Below are positions 10,347-25,000 of a stretch of DNA of 64,000 nucleotides, in pieces. Made by a program: the position numbers and the translations under genes. Within the stretch, counting starts at the first letter, position 1; the number at the start of each line of letters is the position of its first letter. The stretch is from Anagrus nilaparvatae (taxonomy: Eukaryota > Arthropoda > Insecta > Hymenoptera > Mymaridae), in contig JAKSXM010000007.1 of the NCBI GenBank assembly GCA_022575985.1, positions 51,552,501 through 51,616,500 of the forward strand, given 5' to 3'. The notes under the pieces were generated by a model that saw nothing but the letters and a program-made list of their open reading frames with translations, was not told the origin of the DNA and made no database searches.

Positions 10347-13300
10347 TTAAATCTTACTTTCGATTTCTGATCCCGCAGAGATAAACTTTGTATGCGCTTG
10401 AACAGCTGTGCTTACTTGTTGAACATTTAAGGGAACGCTGGGTGTTGGTGCAGAAAATCCAGGTGGTGGTTGCATTGCCCAATGCTGAGTTGTAGGTGCA
10501 GTCTGTTCCTAAAATAAAAAAAATTAGATTTAATTATCATAGATATTAAAATAAAATAATTAAAATTAAATTAAAGTTTTTTGTGCAAAAATAAAAAAAT
10601 TTGGAGAAAAGAAAGGTTGTAGACCAAGGACATAATTAAAGGATTCTCAGCAAGGTACTTTTTTCGTCAGCATAGTAGCTTGTGAAACGGTTCAAGTACC
10701 TGCTGGGTATTAAAAGGCACAGTTTGTGTAGGGTGCACATGAGGAAATTGCCAAGTGCTCATAGAACTCTGTAATGGTAGTAGTGGCCTGGATGAACTCA
10801 CTATGGCTGGATCAACTGATGTCCAATCTGCAATCGATCCAAAATTATTCCAACTGCTTTTTGGATGTAAATTTTGATGATGGTATTGGGCTTGTTGCTG
10901 CTGCTGCTGTTGTTGCTGCTGTTGTTGTTGTTGCTGTTGCTGAGAGTTTATATCGCACCAATCTTTTAAAGTATATATTGCGTCATTAGCACATTTATTA
11001 ACTCCTATAACAAGAAAATTATTATTAATATTTATTCTTTTCAATAAAATAAGTATAATAATTACCTTGTGAATTCAGTAATTGATTTTGATTTTGAATA
11101 TACGGTGTCTGTGTAGGTTGCTGACCTGTAAATAGTACACCTGATGAATGACTCATGAATGGCAGTATTTTACTGCCTGTAGACATGAGAAGATCTGTGA
11201 GAGGATTTGAAGTTGGTGCTGGTCTTGGAATACCAAGACCAAAAGAATTCATGTGATTTGGAGTTGAACTTGGAAATCCTGGTGGAGGAAGTCTGCTTCG
11301 CTGACCAAGACTAGCAACGGTAACTGAACCTTGGACTGGACTTTGGTTACCACCATTTTGTTGTTGCAAAATATTCTGAGGGAGCCTAGACAACAACGTG
11401 TGTGGCTGCTGTAAGACATGCAAATTTTGTAAATGTTGCTGCTGCAAATGTGCTAAATGAGCAAAATGATGTGGCCCAAGATTGACAGAATTTTGTTGAT
11501 GGTGCACCCTATTTTGTTCTTCCCTTTCTCTTTGTTGCTGCTGCTGCTGATATAACCTTTGCTGCTGTATTTGCATTTCATTTTCCATTAATTCAGCTAA
11601 AGCTTTCTGCGTTTCATGGAATGGATCAAAACCTAAATCATCGTCTGCTTTTAAGACATCTGATCCTTGATCATGTTTCTGAATTTCACTTAATGATGCA
11701 TGACCATTTTGTTTTAAATAATCACAATTATCTTGATTCTGTTGATTCTAAAGATTTTAAATAATTAATACTTATTTAATTAATTGTCAAAGAAATAATA
11801 TTAATTTTGATTAACAAGTATCAACAATAAATTACTTCAACATGTGTTTTATAAACATAAGTTATAAATCATGTTAATAAAAAATATTATTTTTATATAT
11901 TTGTTACTAACAAATCCTATTTTATACAAATACGAACTTTTACTTCCTTATTTTTCACTACTAGTTTTTTAGCAAAATGGAAATTTGTCAAGTTATAAAT
12001 ATACAGTAAAACTTTTATAGACATCTCTCACAATGAAAAATTAAATTGCTTAAATTTATAATCAATTTAAAATTCAAACAATATTATATAATGCAACACT
12101 AGCCAATACAGGACATTTTCTGGGACCCAAAATTACTATACCAAAAACATATAAAAATACTTTTTTTAAATTTCTCACCTGTAAAGATAACCTCTGTTGC
12201 AAAGAATTCTGTTGGAATTCAGCCATGAATTTGGAAGCAGGAGTGTTGGCAAGTAAACTAGATGCTATACTTGTAGGATTTTCTGATAGCACTGTATTAA
12301 ATTGAGTATTAGTATATGTTTCGTCATCAATAAAATTATCAGTACTAAAAGGTATTCTTGGCGAAGGTGCGGGACTATTAGATTTTGGCGTAATATGAAT
12401 CGATGATCGCGTTGGTAATTCAGTCTGAAAACCAAATGCGGCTTGCCAGTCTTCACTGGAATAAACCGTTGGTAATGAGTCTGGAATTTGCGTTATTCCT
12501 GGATTCGTCCAGTCTATGCTTGAGTTGCCTGATGGTGTAACTGCTGTAGGAATTTTCTGAAAGCTGTTTGAGCTGAAGAAACTGTTATTGTCTGATTGAA
12601 AAATAGATCTATGATTTATCTGTTGCTGGGATTGTTGGGATCCATTTACAATGCTATTTGTGGAATGTAATCCTGGAGGTGCTTGCTGAATGATTTTTTG
12701 AGACGAATTTGTACAAGTTGGAGAAGAACCTTTGAATAAATTTACATTTTTTTTATTTGAATCAGAAAAAATAATTATTCAATTATTTGTTTTATGTTCA
12801 TGTTTTACAATAATTTTTTTTATTCGTTTACCCATAAAAATATCGTAAGTAATTCAAAGAAAAAATATATAATTTGAAAAGCCAAGTTTCATTAAAATAC
12901 ATGGGAGCGTTGGTTCGTCAATAAAACTAGTATCGCAATGAACTTGTTAATTAAGACCTGATACAAATTTTTACATATTTTTACTAGTTGTTTCCGAGAC
13001 TTTCGCGGGGTGGAAGTTAAAATTTTAAACCTATGTAAAATATAGCTTTTGGATTTGCCTCAGACGTTTTCTTACGATTATTTGCATAGAAGTTTATTTT
13101 TTTACATTACAAGAAAAATTACAATTTTTAAAATTTGGATCGCGGGAAAATGATAAATAAATAAGTATTTTTTAACTTATAAAAATTGGATTACATACTT
13201 AAACGCAATAGTTTTTATAAATTAATTTGTGTATCTGTAACTTTTCTTCTAATTTACATCCGTTTGCTTAAAATCGCAATTTACTTTTTTATGTAATATG

Positions 13301-15392
13301 TGGCTCAAGTGTCAACTTTTATGGCAAAATGGTTAAGATTATAATTCTACAAAATTCAACTAAGTTCTGTACTAAAGTAAATATTTTTAAATATTATTAC
13401 TTTAATATAAAATTTAATAGAAGTAAATTTTTTTTAACAGCAATTTTAAAAGTGAGCTTAAATGTACCCAACTCACTGTTTAAAAAAAAAAATTGTATTA
13501 TTTCATTCGAATTAATAATAATTTTTATAAGATGCAATACTTACTTAAAACTGTACTACTATTATTCTCATCATTTGTTTCTATTAATCTTTCTGCTGCA
13601 TTATTCACATTTGAATCTTCAGATCCAGATATAGTACTAGCTGGAGTACTACCTTCCCTTTGTGAATCCATAGTAATAATATCGCTATTATCAGCATGAT
13701 TTTGCTCTCCATTGTGTATGATCCCATTAACTTTGAGATCTTGAATTTGTTGCAATAATTTTGTTCCCTTAATTATATTATTTTGCTGCTGCTGTGTAAT
13801 ATCAATTGTTTTTGACCTGTTTGTTGATTTTTGCAACACAACTTCGCTATTTGTTATTGTTGTTGAATCTAAAACTGCAACAATATCTTTTTGACCATTA
13901 ATTTGCTGCTGCTGAATCTGTGTACTATTGTTACTTGATATCGATGTTATGGTTGTTGTTGTATTGTTACCTTCTGACCTCGTCGATGTCACTCTACTTG
14001 CTGTTGTAGTATTACTGTGCTTTTCCTTATTTTGAGAATTTTTATGTTTATTTCTTGCAGTTTGAGCTTTACTTTCACTGTTATTACTTTTTCCACGACG
14101 CGCTGCATTTATATCACTTTCACCTTTATTATTGTTATTTTGTTTCTGACTGGATGCTGCTGTTGCAGTATTATTTTGTTGTAAAGTGTGATTACTTCCA
14201 TTTTCTAAATTATTTTGTTGTACAGATTGTTGTATCGTTGGTGATGATTCTTTACAATTTACTTGAGTGTCTATATTTATAATCATTAAATATTTATTTT
14301 ATCTTAAACAAAAATTATTTCAAATTATAAAATACTAACTGTTTGTTAAACCTGGTTGTAACGATGGCCATGCTTCTTTAGCTTGTGGATTTGGAGCTAG
14401 ATCCCTTGTATTCCCTGTTACAGGAGGTGATGGTGTAGGTTTCCGTTGTATATTGTTAATATGTAAAGATTGCACAAGTTTCCTCTCGTATTCTTGATGT
14501 TTACCATGATGCATTTCTTCTTTAGTAAAAGAAGCTTCCTGATCTCCAAGATCATGGAGATACATGCAATCTGGCTTAGGACAAGTTTGATTTCTCATAA
14601 AATGTGAACAATACTTTGTTGTTCCTAACGATGTTTTTATTGTCCGCCCATCAACAACAATATTATTTACAGCTTCAATTGCTCTCAAGGCATCTTCTTG
14701 TCTCTATTTTTCAAAACAAATTATTGGCTACCTTATAAGTTTACTGACATTAATACTATGAAAAATATTTTTTACCTGGTATGTGACATAAGCTGATGCA
14801 CTTGGACCTTGTGAACCGGCATATGAAGTACTTTGATTAATTACAACTTTGTGTATTTTACCAAATTTACCAAAATATTCAGGTTTTTTCAGTGCCTGTT
14901 AAAAAAAACCTCAATAACTCTAATATTTAAGCTTTCAAGCAAAAATACTTACATCTGCATCAGCAAGTCTCAATGGTAATCCAACTACAAATACAAGATT
15001 TTTTTGAACTACTCTAACATTTGCTAGGTGTTTACGATTTTCAGCAACTCGCTGCTTTCTTTGCTGATCTTTTAATCTTTTTTCTGCTTTCAGCCTGAAA
15101 TAAAAATTTGAAAATTAGTATATATTCCTGACAAAAAAGTAATTATTCAATAGATAACGTACCTTTGTAATTCTTCTTTTGTCAATGGTTTGAAATCAGC
15201 TGGATTTTCTGAGTAGGCCTTACGACAAGCTGGGCACAAACCATTTTCATCAGTACGAATTCTATGCCAACAAAATCGACAAATTTGATATCCGCATGTG
15301 CATGGAAAAAAATTCAAGTCATCGACTTCCAATGGTTCCATACACAGTGGACATTCGACCAAATCATCTCCACTTTGATTCAGTACTGACAT
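10347..15392 (-). CDS. CNOT4: CCR4-NOT transcription complex subunit 4, E3 ligase (9 exons)
   Basis: Coding exons on the minus strand: 15163-15392, 14953-15094, 14776-14895, 14340-14703, 13545-14270, 12179-12729, 11066-11747, 10700-11004, 10347-10508; about 1093 aa. CNOT4/Not4 is a RING ubiquitin ligase that works with the CCR4-NOT deadenylase in mRNA decay and co-translational quality control. The C4C4 RING has Cys at 14, 17, 31, 33, 38, 41, 53 and 56, the family spacing. A coiled basic linker, an RRM (KNLVFVVGLPLRLAD onward) and a CCCH finger (CSHFMRNQTC..C...H) follow. The rest is disordered and Q/N/S-rich, with about 17 consecutive glutamines in exon 8, and ends with HWAMQPPPGFS. The last intron (10509-10699) can be read through for 10 codons (VLEPFHKLLC, stop at 10667-10669), a possible alternative end. 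5' non-coding exons were not located. Confidence 0.93.
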
Positions 15393-18300
15393 TCTTTTTG
15401 ATGTTACACAATATTTTTTAATTTTCTTTTTATTCTCAATTATTATCAACAACAAATTATTCTTCAGTTATAGATCTATCGATAAATTTAATAAAGCTCA
15501 TTATAAAAACACTTTTTTTATTTTTTATTGCACTTAAAAAAAAGAATCACTTTAAATTCCTTATTTTTTTTTTACTCACTTGAAAATTATTATATACAGA
15601 ACACTTCTCTAGGAAGAAATAGTAGAAGCTTTAATTTTCAATCAACTCCCCTCTTGCAAATCTGTTGATAAAAATATAATATTTATTAGTTTATAATGTA
15701 TGTTATAATTTTAATTAAACTTATACTTAATTAAAATAAACTATTAAAAAATTATTTAATAAATTTTTGTCTAGATTTTCATGTAAAATTAATTAAAATA
15801 ATAAAAGATAAGAAAATATGCTAGTAGTGTCATTTGTACACATAAAAGCAAGAAAGAGAGAAAGAGAGCAATTTATGAGTGAATGAGAGAGTCAGAAACA
15901 ATCCCTACTACATTCTCTCACAAATCTATAAGTACAAAAATTTTTAATATAATTTTATATATATATTTAGATAACTCATTCAATTTTAGTAAAAAAAGAA
16001 AAAAAAATTTTTATAAATTGTTTCTATTTATTCATTATATACTTATATTCAAAACTCGAAAATAGAATATTTTAAAATTGGTTAACTCTCTTTTCATAAC
16101 TAGGATATAAATATTGCTGAATTACATATAGTAAAATTACTCATATATATGCACACACCTAGCTAAAGTTATATATATTTTATATTAGATTAAATTAGCA
16201 ATTATTTTACACATTTATAAAATAATCAAGCAATTATTTTTTTTAATTCACAAAATTAATATTTTTTTATCTAAATAACTTTCTGTTTACAAATTTTGAT
16301 ATCCTTTTATTTTTTTGGAGTTAAATATCATTGCTCCGAAATATAAAATTTTTTAAAGCTGGCAATATATACATCATTAAAATCGTCATTTTGTCTACCT
16401 TTTTCTTTTACCCACGAGGAGATTTATGATTTCTCACGCACACGGCCAAAAAAATGAAAAAAAAAAACTGTCACTTATTTTTTTAATGATTTTGACATTT
16501 TTTTACTATTCACACTTATAAATTTTATTACACAAAATATATTAATTATCTTCACCATTCGTATATACACACACAGAAAAAAAAATCACCAATTAATACA
16601 TGAACAAAGGACGCGATGCCCAGAGTTAATCAAAGATACCTAAGGCCTCTCTCGTCGTTGTAGAAAAAAAAAAAACGTATAGTAACCGTAGTCTCTTCGT
16701 CGTCGAAGTCGTCGTCGTCGTCGCCGTAGCTTCCAACAACTCTCGGCACTATTTTTTTAATCAGATATTTGTATGTATGTAATACACATGTACAAGTTGT
16801 AAAAAAAAAAATGTTAATGCTTTTTTATGTGACTTTTTTTTATAAATATGTATATATAGTCGTAGACTAGTCGTAGAGTATAGTAATCATCATCGGCCAT
16901 CATTCATCCTCCTTTCTCTCCCTTTCTTACTCTTACTTACATGATATTATATGAGTAAGATGTACATAAAGTGCATATTTTCTTTAATACATTTACAACA
17001 CATATACTATAAAGATTGCATGCATAAAAAAGTCCGGACTCTGGCATTTATAATAATAATAAAAGGCAGAACCCGAGGAATTTCCACGTCCGCGCCGTCA
17101 CCCACAGCTAGACTATTGTAAATATATACACCGTGATATACACACACAAGTAAATTTTACAAGTACCACGGGAGTTCGTTCTTCGTTCTTTCCTTCTCTC
17201 CCTCCCCCTCTCTCCACCCCACCTCTCTCTCGCTCTCATACTCATTTTGCTCTCTCTTGTGTCGGCTCGCAAAGCCACCATCATGCTGCGTATATATTTA
17301 TTATTTTACAAATACATTTATACTATAATATTAATCAAAATACACATAAAATGATGAAAAAATGAATGCAACTTTTCATGTTACAATTAAAAAAAAAAAA
17401 AATTTTTTAAATTTTTAGAGAGAGAGGAAAAGAGAAAGAAATTGTATACTACTGTAGGGAAAAAAGGAGTGTCATTATCTCGAGTTAAAATCATCGTCGT
17501 CGGCTTTTTAATCACATGTATTTTGGGATATTTTAGTCGCATATATATAACGTCTGATTTAATTTATACACACATACATATACATAAACAATTCATTAAG
17601 AAAAAAAAATGTAAATAATAGAATAGAAAAATAAAATGTTATCCTTCAAACACACAGTATATATTATATTTATTAAAATCAAAAGGAAAAACAGCTGCTG
17701 TGTGTGCATGTGTATATATATACATTAGTTGTCCACACATATATATATATATGTATTTATTTGCACATTTATGCACGCACAATATATATTATATTATAGA
17801 AGGTATATGGTGTAGTATATAAAAGATCACAAAAACGAGAGAAAACGTCAGAGTTGTGCGAGGGAGAGGTCAAACAACTCAATTTTTTTAAAGGGTAAAT
17901 CTGAAGATGAAGAAAAAGAATATGAAAAATTTTTTGTTCAAACATTATTTTTGTAATGTATATTACAACATTCCATAGAATTATGATTTAATGATTAATA
18001 TACAACGAATTTTTAATGTTTAATTACACAAATATTATTAATTATCATATTGTTTACATTGACTCCGATTTTTTATTTTCGACTCCGATTTCTTTTTCGA
18101 CTCCGATTTTTGTAATTTAGTGATCTATTCGCTTTAACTTTATTATTTATTTTTAAAAAATGTGTAGGTAATAAAAATTATTCAATTGGATGTAATTTAA
18201 TAAATGAAAAAACGAGAATTTAGTTTATTGTATATGCTTAACGAATTACACACGAATTACAACAATGCAACTGGAAAAATAAAAAAAATGAATGCAACAA

Positions 18301-20206
18301 GAGAGATCGTCCACCTTTTGTGACCGACATCATCATAATCATAATTTGTCAACAAAATTATTACTATTATTTATTATCACGATTTTAAAAAAAAATAATA
18401 CACCTTTATAATTAAAACGTTTTTCATTTCTCTTCTCACATTCACTGTTGCAATGCATCAACAATAAAAGTTCAATAAAAATAATGATCTTTGTCACTTT
18501 ATAAAATTTTTCAAAGTGAAAGAACTTTTTTGAATAAAAAAGAAACCTTGCATGCGCTTGCCTCCCTGAGAAAATTTTTTTTTTTTAAGTGAGGTATTGT
18601 GCGTATATAAAATGCAAGTATCATACATATATACACACACACAAAGATACAAATGATGATATTATACACATTTTTAATATATAATGTATTTATAAAATCT
18701 CCATTTTCTCTTGTTTATGAATAAAAAAAACAGATACTATATTATATACATTGCAGGTATTTCAGCTTTAAATTTGATGCATATAATATATATTATGCAT
18801 AATATTTATTTAAAGTTGCAGTACAAACACTATTGTATTGAATCACTAAATCAGCACCGATTATTATTAGTGTTTAAATTATTATAACTTTTTTAACACA
18901 TATGATTTTTTTTTCCTTTAGCACGAATTACTCATTCTGTTATTCACTTTTTATGTATGCGTAAAGTAGTAAAAAAAAAAAAAAAAAAAAAAAATTTGAT
19001 AAACTGTTATAAAAATCTCTTACCCGTTTTTCTTCTCTTGTACGAAAGTTACACAGGAAATATATATTTTTTTTATTTAACTTAGTGAACTTTTTATATA
19101 AATTATTAACATTTTATATTATTATTTTTTTGCTAGTTGACGATATTGTTGCAATGATAAAATAATTTATAAGAGAATGGACGCAAACTTCTAGAGAATA
19201 AAACGAGTAATATATATATATATATATATATATGTGTGTATATAAAATTTTTTTTATTTTCTACGTATGTGAACGTTAGAAGGAAATGGAAGAATATGAA
19301 GGGGAGAGCATTATATTGAATAAAAAGAGAGCGAGAAAGAAAGAAGGCACTTTACGGTTTTAACCTTAATTTCGAGGGAAATTAAGGGGCGGACATAAGA
19401 ATATTTTTTTTTGCGTGTATATTATTGAAAACACCAACTAAAATATTCATTGTCGTTGTTGATTGATATTTAAACACATTTAATTATATTTAATTAATTA
19501 TATTAGAACTTGTTATAGCTTTTTTTCCCGTTATTGTTTACTTACTTATACGTGGATATATATAACTTTTGCACTACACACAATACCGAATCGCACTGGG
19601 TATAAATTTTTATTATATGGTGTGTGGATTGAGATTCTTTGTTCATTGGTCAGAGTTTTCATATAGATTTATTCACAATGTTATAATAATAATCAATGTC
19701 AAATACAGCGCCCTCTGAGATTATAAAATTTAATTATTTATCGTGTAAATTTATTTATTTTTGCTCCGATTTTTTTTCATTCTCAAAAAAAAAAAAATAG
19801 TTATATATTTTAAAAAATTTTTAATTTTCTTTCACTTTTTAAAAATTTTGCTAATGTTTACAATTGTAACTGATTATTTTTTATCGAAAATTTTTGTGTT
19901 CAACTTACGTGTTATCGGTTAAAATTCAAATTATAGTTTCTAATCACATTAATCTAATTACTAATTATTACTAATCACATGAACTCACTTTTTTTAAAAT
20001 AATTAAAGTGTATAATAGTACTTTATAATGTATGTATATTTCTTAATTACAGACTATTATATATATTATTATAATTGAAATTAAAAAAAAAAACAATTGT
20101 TAATTTTTTAGGTTAGTTACTGAATGAATATAAGTAGTTTTTAAAATTTAAACATGTGGCTTAACAACAGTTGTTTTGATTAACTACTAAATTTGTAATA
20201 AAAGAA
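15393..20206. other. Long low-complexity region between CNOT4 and the POLR1G-like gene
   Basis: About 4.8 kb between divergently transcribed genes, with no supportable coding sequence. It contains GTC/GTCGTC triplet repeats (about 16,693-16,726), pyrimidine-rich segments (about 16,905-16,930 and 17,175-17,260), purine-rich segments (about 17,415-17,440 and 19,320-19,345), TA/CA microsatellites (about 17,715-17,755 and 19,210-19,240) and a run of 24 A at 18,971-18,994. The pyrimidine-rich and somewhat more GC-rich patches at 16.6-17.3 kb look like a promoter or untranslated first exons, perhaps of CNOT4, but no splice donor could be linked to the coding exons. Confidence 0.45.
18058..18114. 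repeat. Short tandem repeat, TCGACTCCGATTT unit
   Basis: Three copies of a GACTCCGATTT core begin at 18,061, 18,081 and 18,099, separated by T-rich spacers of slightly different length. A looser fourth copy (TTGCTCCGATTTTTTTT) lies near 19,760. Confidence 0.7.
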
Positions 20207-21150
20207 ATGCCAGGTTTGAGTAGTAAAAATTTATTAACTGAAAACGAAGAATTTAACAAATCTCAAAAACTCATGGATAATACAATTGAAGATTCGCTAT
20301 TAAATAACACACAAACATTGAATCAGTCTTTAAATCAGACATTCAAATCTGATCTTATTCCAAGACCTCATACTGTAAACTTCTTTTTGTTAATTTTAAC
20401 TTTTAATTAATTAATTTAAACTAATTTTAAAAATATTTATTTAGTTACAAGATTTAATCGAAAAAGAGGCCTTAACGGTTGTTACTTCTAATTCAACTTT
20501 TGGCCTTGCTGATCTTGATAGTGATGATGAAGTATGGCTGATGGAAATTCCAATGACTGTAATCATATTTTACAAAATTAAATATTTTATTCATAAGAAC
20601 AAAGTATTAAAAATTAAAATTTATTTCATAGATTAATCCAAAAGAACTTGAAGGACAGAATTTTGATTTAGGAAATAAATCTAAATTTAAGATTTCTCAG
20701 GGGCAATACTGTGCTATAAATCGAGGATGTTATCCAAGCACAACGTGTGTTATAAGTAGCGATAAAAGTAATAAAAGTTATCAATTAGGTAAGATTGAAA
20801 AAATTAAGTCATTTAAAAAAAAAGATTTATTGCATTTAATTATTATCAGAACTCATTGACCTTTAAGAGTAATGAATTATAAGAACTTTTTTTGGTTTCA
20901 TTGTGAGCTTTACTAATTAATAAAAAATATATCAAATTTAATTTTAGTGAATATAAAACCTGACGGCTTAATTCAAATAAGAAGAAAACTCTCTGGAAAA
21001 CAGTTGGAAAAAGAAAAAGTAGTTGTAGAAGAAGAAGAAGAAGTGAGAAAAGTTCCATATCCAAAAAACATTAAAATAAGAGATCCATTTCTAGATGCAA
21101 AGAGTATTAAATCAGAAAAAGTACAAAAAAAGAAAAAGAAGAAATCGTGA
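20207..21150 (+). CDS. Probable RNA polymerase I subunit RPA34/POLR1G-like protein (4 exons)
   Basis: Exons 20207-20374, 20445-20558, 20632-20788 and 20948-21150 join in frame to a 213-aa protein. Residues 1-56 are hydrophilic and N/Q/S-rich. The middle has the pattern DDEVWLMEIP, then INPKELEGQNFDL, then a beta-rich stretch and CVISSDKSNKSYQL. The C-terminus is basic and ends in a lysine run (VQKKKKKKS). An acidic lead into a 'WL..(I/L)P....P..L.G' motif and a lysine-rich tail are features of the RPA34 (yeast A34.5, human POLR1G/CD3EAP) family. RPA34 pairs with RPA49 in a TFIIF-like module of Pol I in the nucleolus. The assignment rests on this short motif and overall architecture, so no symbol is given. 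It could instead be an unrelated small nuclear protein. The ORFs on the opposite strand are shadows of the acidic/lysine repeats. Confidence 0.6.
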
Positions 21151-22055
21151 TTTCTAGAAAAATTAATTAACTTTTATGGATCAATAATATAAAAGAATAA
21201 TAGTTTTAAAAAAATTTTTATATTTAAGAATACTCTTTGGTTAAATTATATTTACTAAATTTACTAATAATAAGAGAGTGAGAAATATTTTAGATAATAA
21301 TTGTTTCTTCTTTCATAATAGTATAAGAAATGAACATGTAAATATGAAAGTTACTAAAGTATAGCTGCAAACATAAATTTCATAATAAAATAATAACATT
21401 ATAATTTTAAATAATTTCAATATTAATTTAATATTTATAACAATTGTTTTATAAAATAAAAATATTTTAATCAAACAGGTATATTTGATTTTAAAAAAAT
21501 TTTTTCTAATCTCTATAATAATAACTTAAAATGTTGTTGCATCCGATATTATAATAAAAATTTTTAGAATATCATTTTTGAAAAAAAAAAAGAAGAATTT
21601 TTAGAAGCCCCCTAGTGATTCATTTCAGAATCTGGATTCTCGATTATTGCGCGTGATCCTGAATAGGACGTAATAATTCTTGTTCTGCGTTTATACTTTA
21701 TTAATTGCTATTAGTCCGTGATAAGTATTGTTGCATGCTTATTGGTTTAAACAAAAAAGTAGCAGGGATTATTTTAGATTACACCGTGTATATTTAATGT
21801 GAAGGAATGGTAAAATAAAATGCACAATTTTTCAGTTAAAATCAAGTATATACAGTGTATATATGATATTTACATCACCTTGTTTCCGCCTTTCGCTTTG
21901 CCTTTTTCGTATGTGTGTGAGGAGTAAAATTTTTAGAAAGTTTTTAAAATGAAGTTTTTGAGATTTTTATACTTGCGAAATATAGTTTTGCGATAAATCA
22001 AAGAAGTGATAAATTTAATGATTTATTGTAACATAAACAATACTGCTTATAAATT
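21151..22055. other. Intergenic region, upstream of Bonus
   Basis: AT-rich 3' flank of the preceding gene, followed by a slightly more complex segment (about 21,600-21,920) that probably contains the Bonus promoter and 5' UTR. No ORF or RNA gene is supported. Confidence 0.5.
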
Positions 22056-25000
22056 ATGGAGTCTCAGATCGAAGAGAATTCTATGAACAACGATAATACC
22101 GCGGCTACGGTTGTCAAGGATGAACCAATCGAACATAGCATTGAAAAACAACAAAGCATTCAACAGGCAAAAATTACATTGCCCAGCGTTTATAACAACA
22201 ATGCATCAAATGAAGAAGATTTAGAACAACAAATTGATGAATGCACTAATACTGTTGGTCAAGAAGAAGTTGAAACTAGGTTTGCTCTGACAAAATGCAT
22301 ATTTTGTTCCAAAATTGTTAGCACAGAAGATGATCCTAAACTTTTAGAATGTCTTCATGCTGCATGCTCTAGTTGTATTACCTCTAGAATAACTGAAAAC
22401 CCCAATTCTCTTGATAACGATGTTATGCGTAAGTTAATTTTTGTTTATAATTTGCTGTAATTTAAAAAAAAGAAATGTTTTAATTTTGCTTTGATTCAGT
22501 TGAAAGTGTGGTATTGTGTACATCTTGTGGAGTTAATTCTTTGCCAGAAAATATTATTGAAAACAGATTTTTTACAAAGTTTATAGATGATGATATTGCC
22601 TCAGAAGAAGAGCCAAAAGATGTAGCGGAAGAAGAAAAGAAATGCACTAGTTGCCGTGACAATGTCACGGCAACAAGCTGGTGTATGGATTGCGAAGAAT
22701 TTATATGTCAAAATTGTGTCATGGTAAAGCTAATTATTGATTTTATACAATATTAATATTTTTTAGAGATTTAAAACACTTATTAATAATTTGAATAACA
22801 ATAATTTGAATTCATTTTAGGCTCATCAAAGGTTAAAAATAACAAAAGACCACACAATAAAACCAAAGGAAGAATTTTTAAATGAAACAGAAAGCGTTAA
22901 AAAAGGAGATAAGAAAATTCCGCATCATTTTAATTGTTTAGTACATCCAAATGAACAATTGTCCTTATTTTGTCAATCATGTGATCAGTTAACTTGCAGG
23001 GATTGTCAATTAAGTGATCATAGAGAACATAAATATAAGTTCATTCATGAAATAGCTGCTGAAACTCGAACTTCAGTCTCTACTTTGCTCAGTGAAGTAA
23101 CGTAAGTTTTACCATATTTAGAAACTTCCCTTTTAAAATTAATGGGATTATTAAAATAAAAAAAAAATTAAAAACTAAAATTGGATTAATGACTAAGGAT
23201 GTTTCTTATACTTTTACTTTGTTGAAATAATAGTTTACATGACAGTTTCTTTTTTAATTTTCAGGTATAAAAGACAATTATTAAAAAGTGCTATGAAAGT
23301 GATTGAAGATAGGCAGGTATTAATTTTAGAGAAAAAAAAGAATCTTGTACAAGATATTACACAATTAGTAGTCCAGTAAGTATAAAAATATTTTCAATTT
23401 ATGTTTAATGATTTCATAAAAATGTAATTATAAATTTTAGATTAACTCATGCAATAAGTTCAAGAGGAAAACAATTAGTGATGCGACTAAATGATGTTTG
23501 CGATCAAAAACAAAGCACTTTAAATGAAAAAAAAGTTGCACTTGATCAAATTTCAAAATTAACAGATCATTGTATAAAATTTGTTAAATTTTCTTTAGAA
23601 AAAGGTTCAGATATGGAATTATTACATTGTAAAAAATCTATTAGCAATCATTTACAGCGAATAAAAAGTAAGAGAGCTGATATTCCAAATCCAGAAATTC
23701 CTGTAAGAATACATTTATCAATGGACAAAGTACAAGACTTAATAAAAGGTAATATAAAATTAGTTCAATTAATTTAAAATATTAATTTGGTTTATATTTA
23801 AGTAATATCTTCGATTGGTGCTATCGTTGTTGATGGTAGAGTATATTCAACCAACTCAACACCATCTGAGCCAAGTACACCAACAACCCCTATTAGCGAG
23901 CCAGTTGAAAATAAACAAGCAAGTTCATGTGCAGTTGTCAATACACCACCAATGCTAACTCAACCAGCGACTGGAAATTTTAATACCCAAAATACAAATA
24001 ATAATAGCTTTCCTGTAAATTCTTATATCAATCGATCAATGAATGTTCCTATGCAACAACAACCAATGTTAACCCCTCCACCTCCGCAAATACCTCCTCC
24101 TCCGATACAATCTCCAAACCAAAATTATTTACAGCAGCAACACTATAATCCCCTTCCTCCACGATCTTCACCCCAAGCAAGAATCCCATATGGTATAAAT
24201 ATGAATTATAATAATCGTATGCAACAGCCAATGATGATGAATCAACGTCCAGGTCTTACAAATTGCCATCAGCAAGTAACATCTTCAACTCATCCAAATC
24301 AACAACAGTTCCAAATGGTGTCTGATGCTCATCTGGGTGCTCAACATGCAAATCTTCGTGGATTGCTTGCACCCAACCCACCACCACCAGCATACAGACC
24401 TCCAAATAATCTCCAATACCGAATCCCTCAAAGGTATCGATATCCAGTAACCACCCAAGTTCAAGCTAATTCTCAGAGACCTCAAATAACTCCCCAAAGT
24501 TATCAGAATACGTCGTCTTTGTTAACAAATATGCCGATGCGGCAACCACCAGTCATGCAACCATCTCAACTTCCCCCGTATCAAGTAAATTATCAAAATC
24601 AGCCATTACAGCAACAACAGTCTAGTAATGTAAGATGGCACATTCCACCAAATATGAGTCATACTGTACCTCAATATCCAGGGAAAATAAATCAAGGTCA
24701 GCAGCCTTCATTGCAAGAGAATAATTACAAAATAATGTTAAAATCTCAACCTACTGCTTCCTTGTCAAAAAACAATAACAGTGCAAGTTTAAGTAATGAC
24801 AATATCGGACAAAATTCTGCATCTAATATTGTTAGTCATGCAGTAAGTTCCTCAATGCCCAAAACACCAAGTCCAAGTTCACATGGTAAAATTGATGAGA
24901 CTGAAAAAAGCTTGGACAAGTTTTGTCAAAAGTCCTTGAATGATTTAATGTTGACAATAGCTAAATTAGATAGTAACGGAATAATGGTGATTCCTGAAGC

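Noticed and set aside
10774..10989. Plus-strand ORF with Ala/Val runs
   Set aside because: It is the antisense of the CNOT4 polyglutamine exon.
14055..14282. Plus-strand ORF rich in Tyr/Phe/His
   Set aside because: Antisense of the N/Q/S-rich CNOT4 exon 5; no splice or promoter support.
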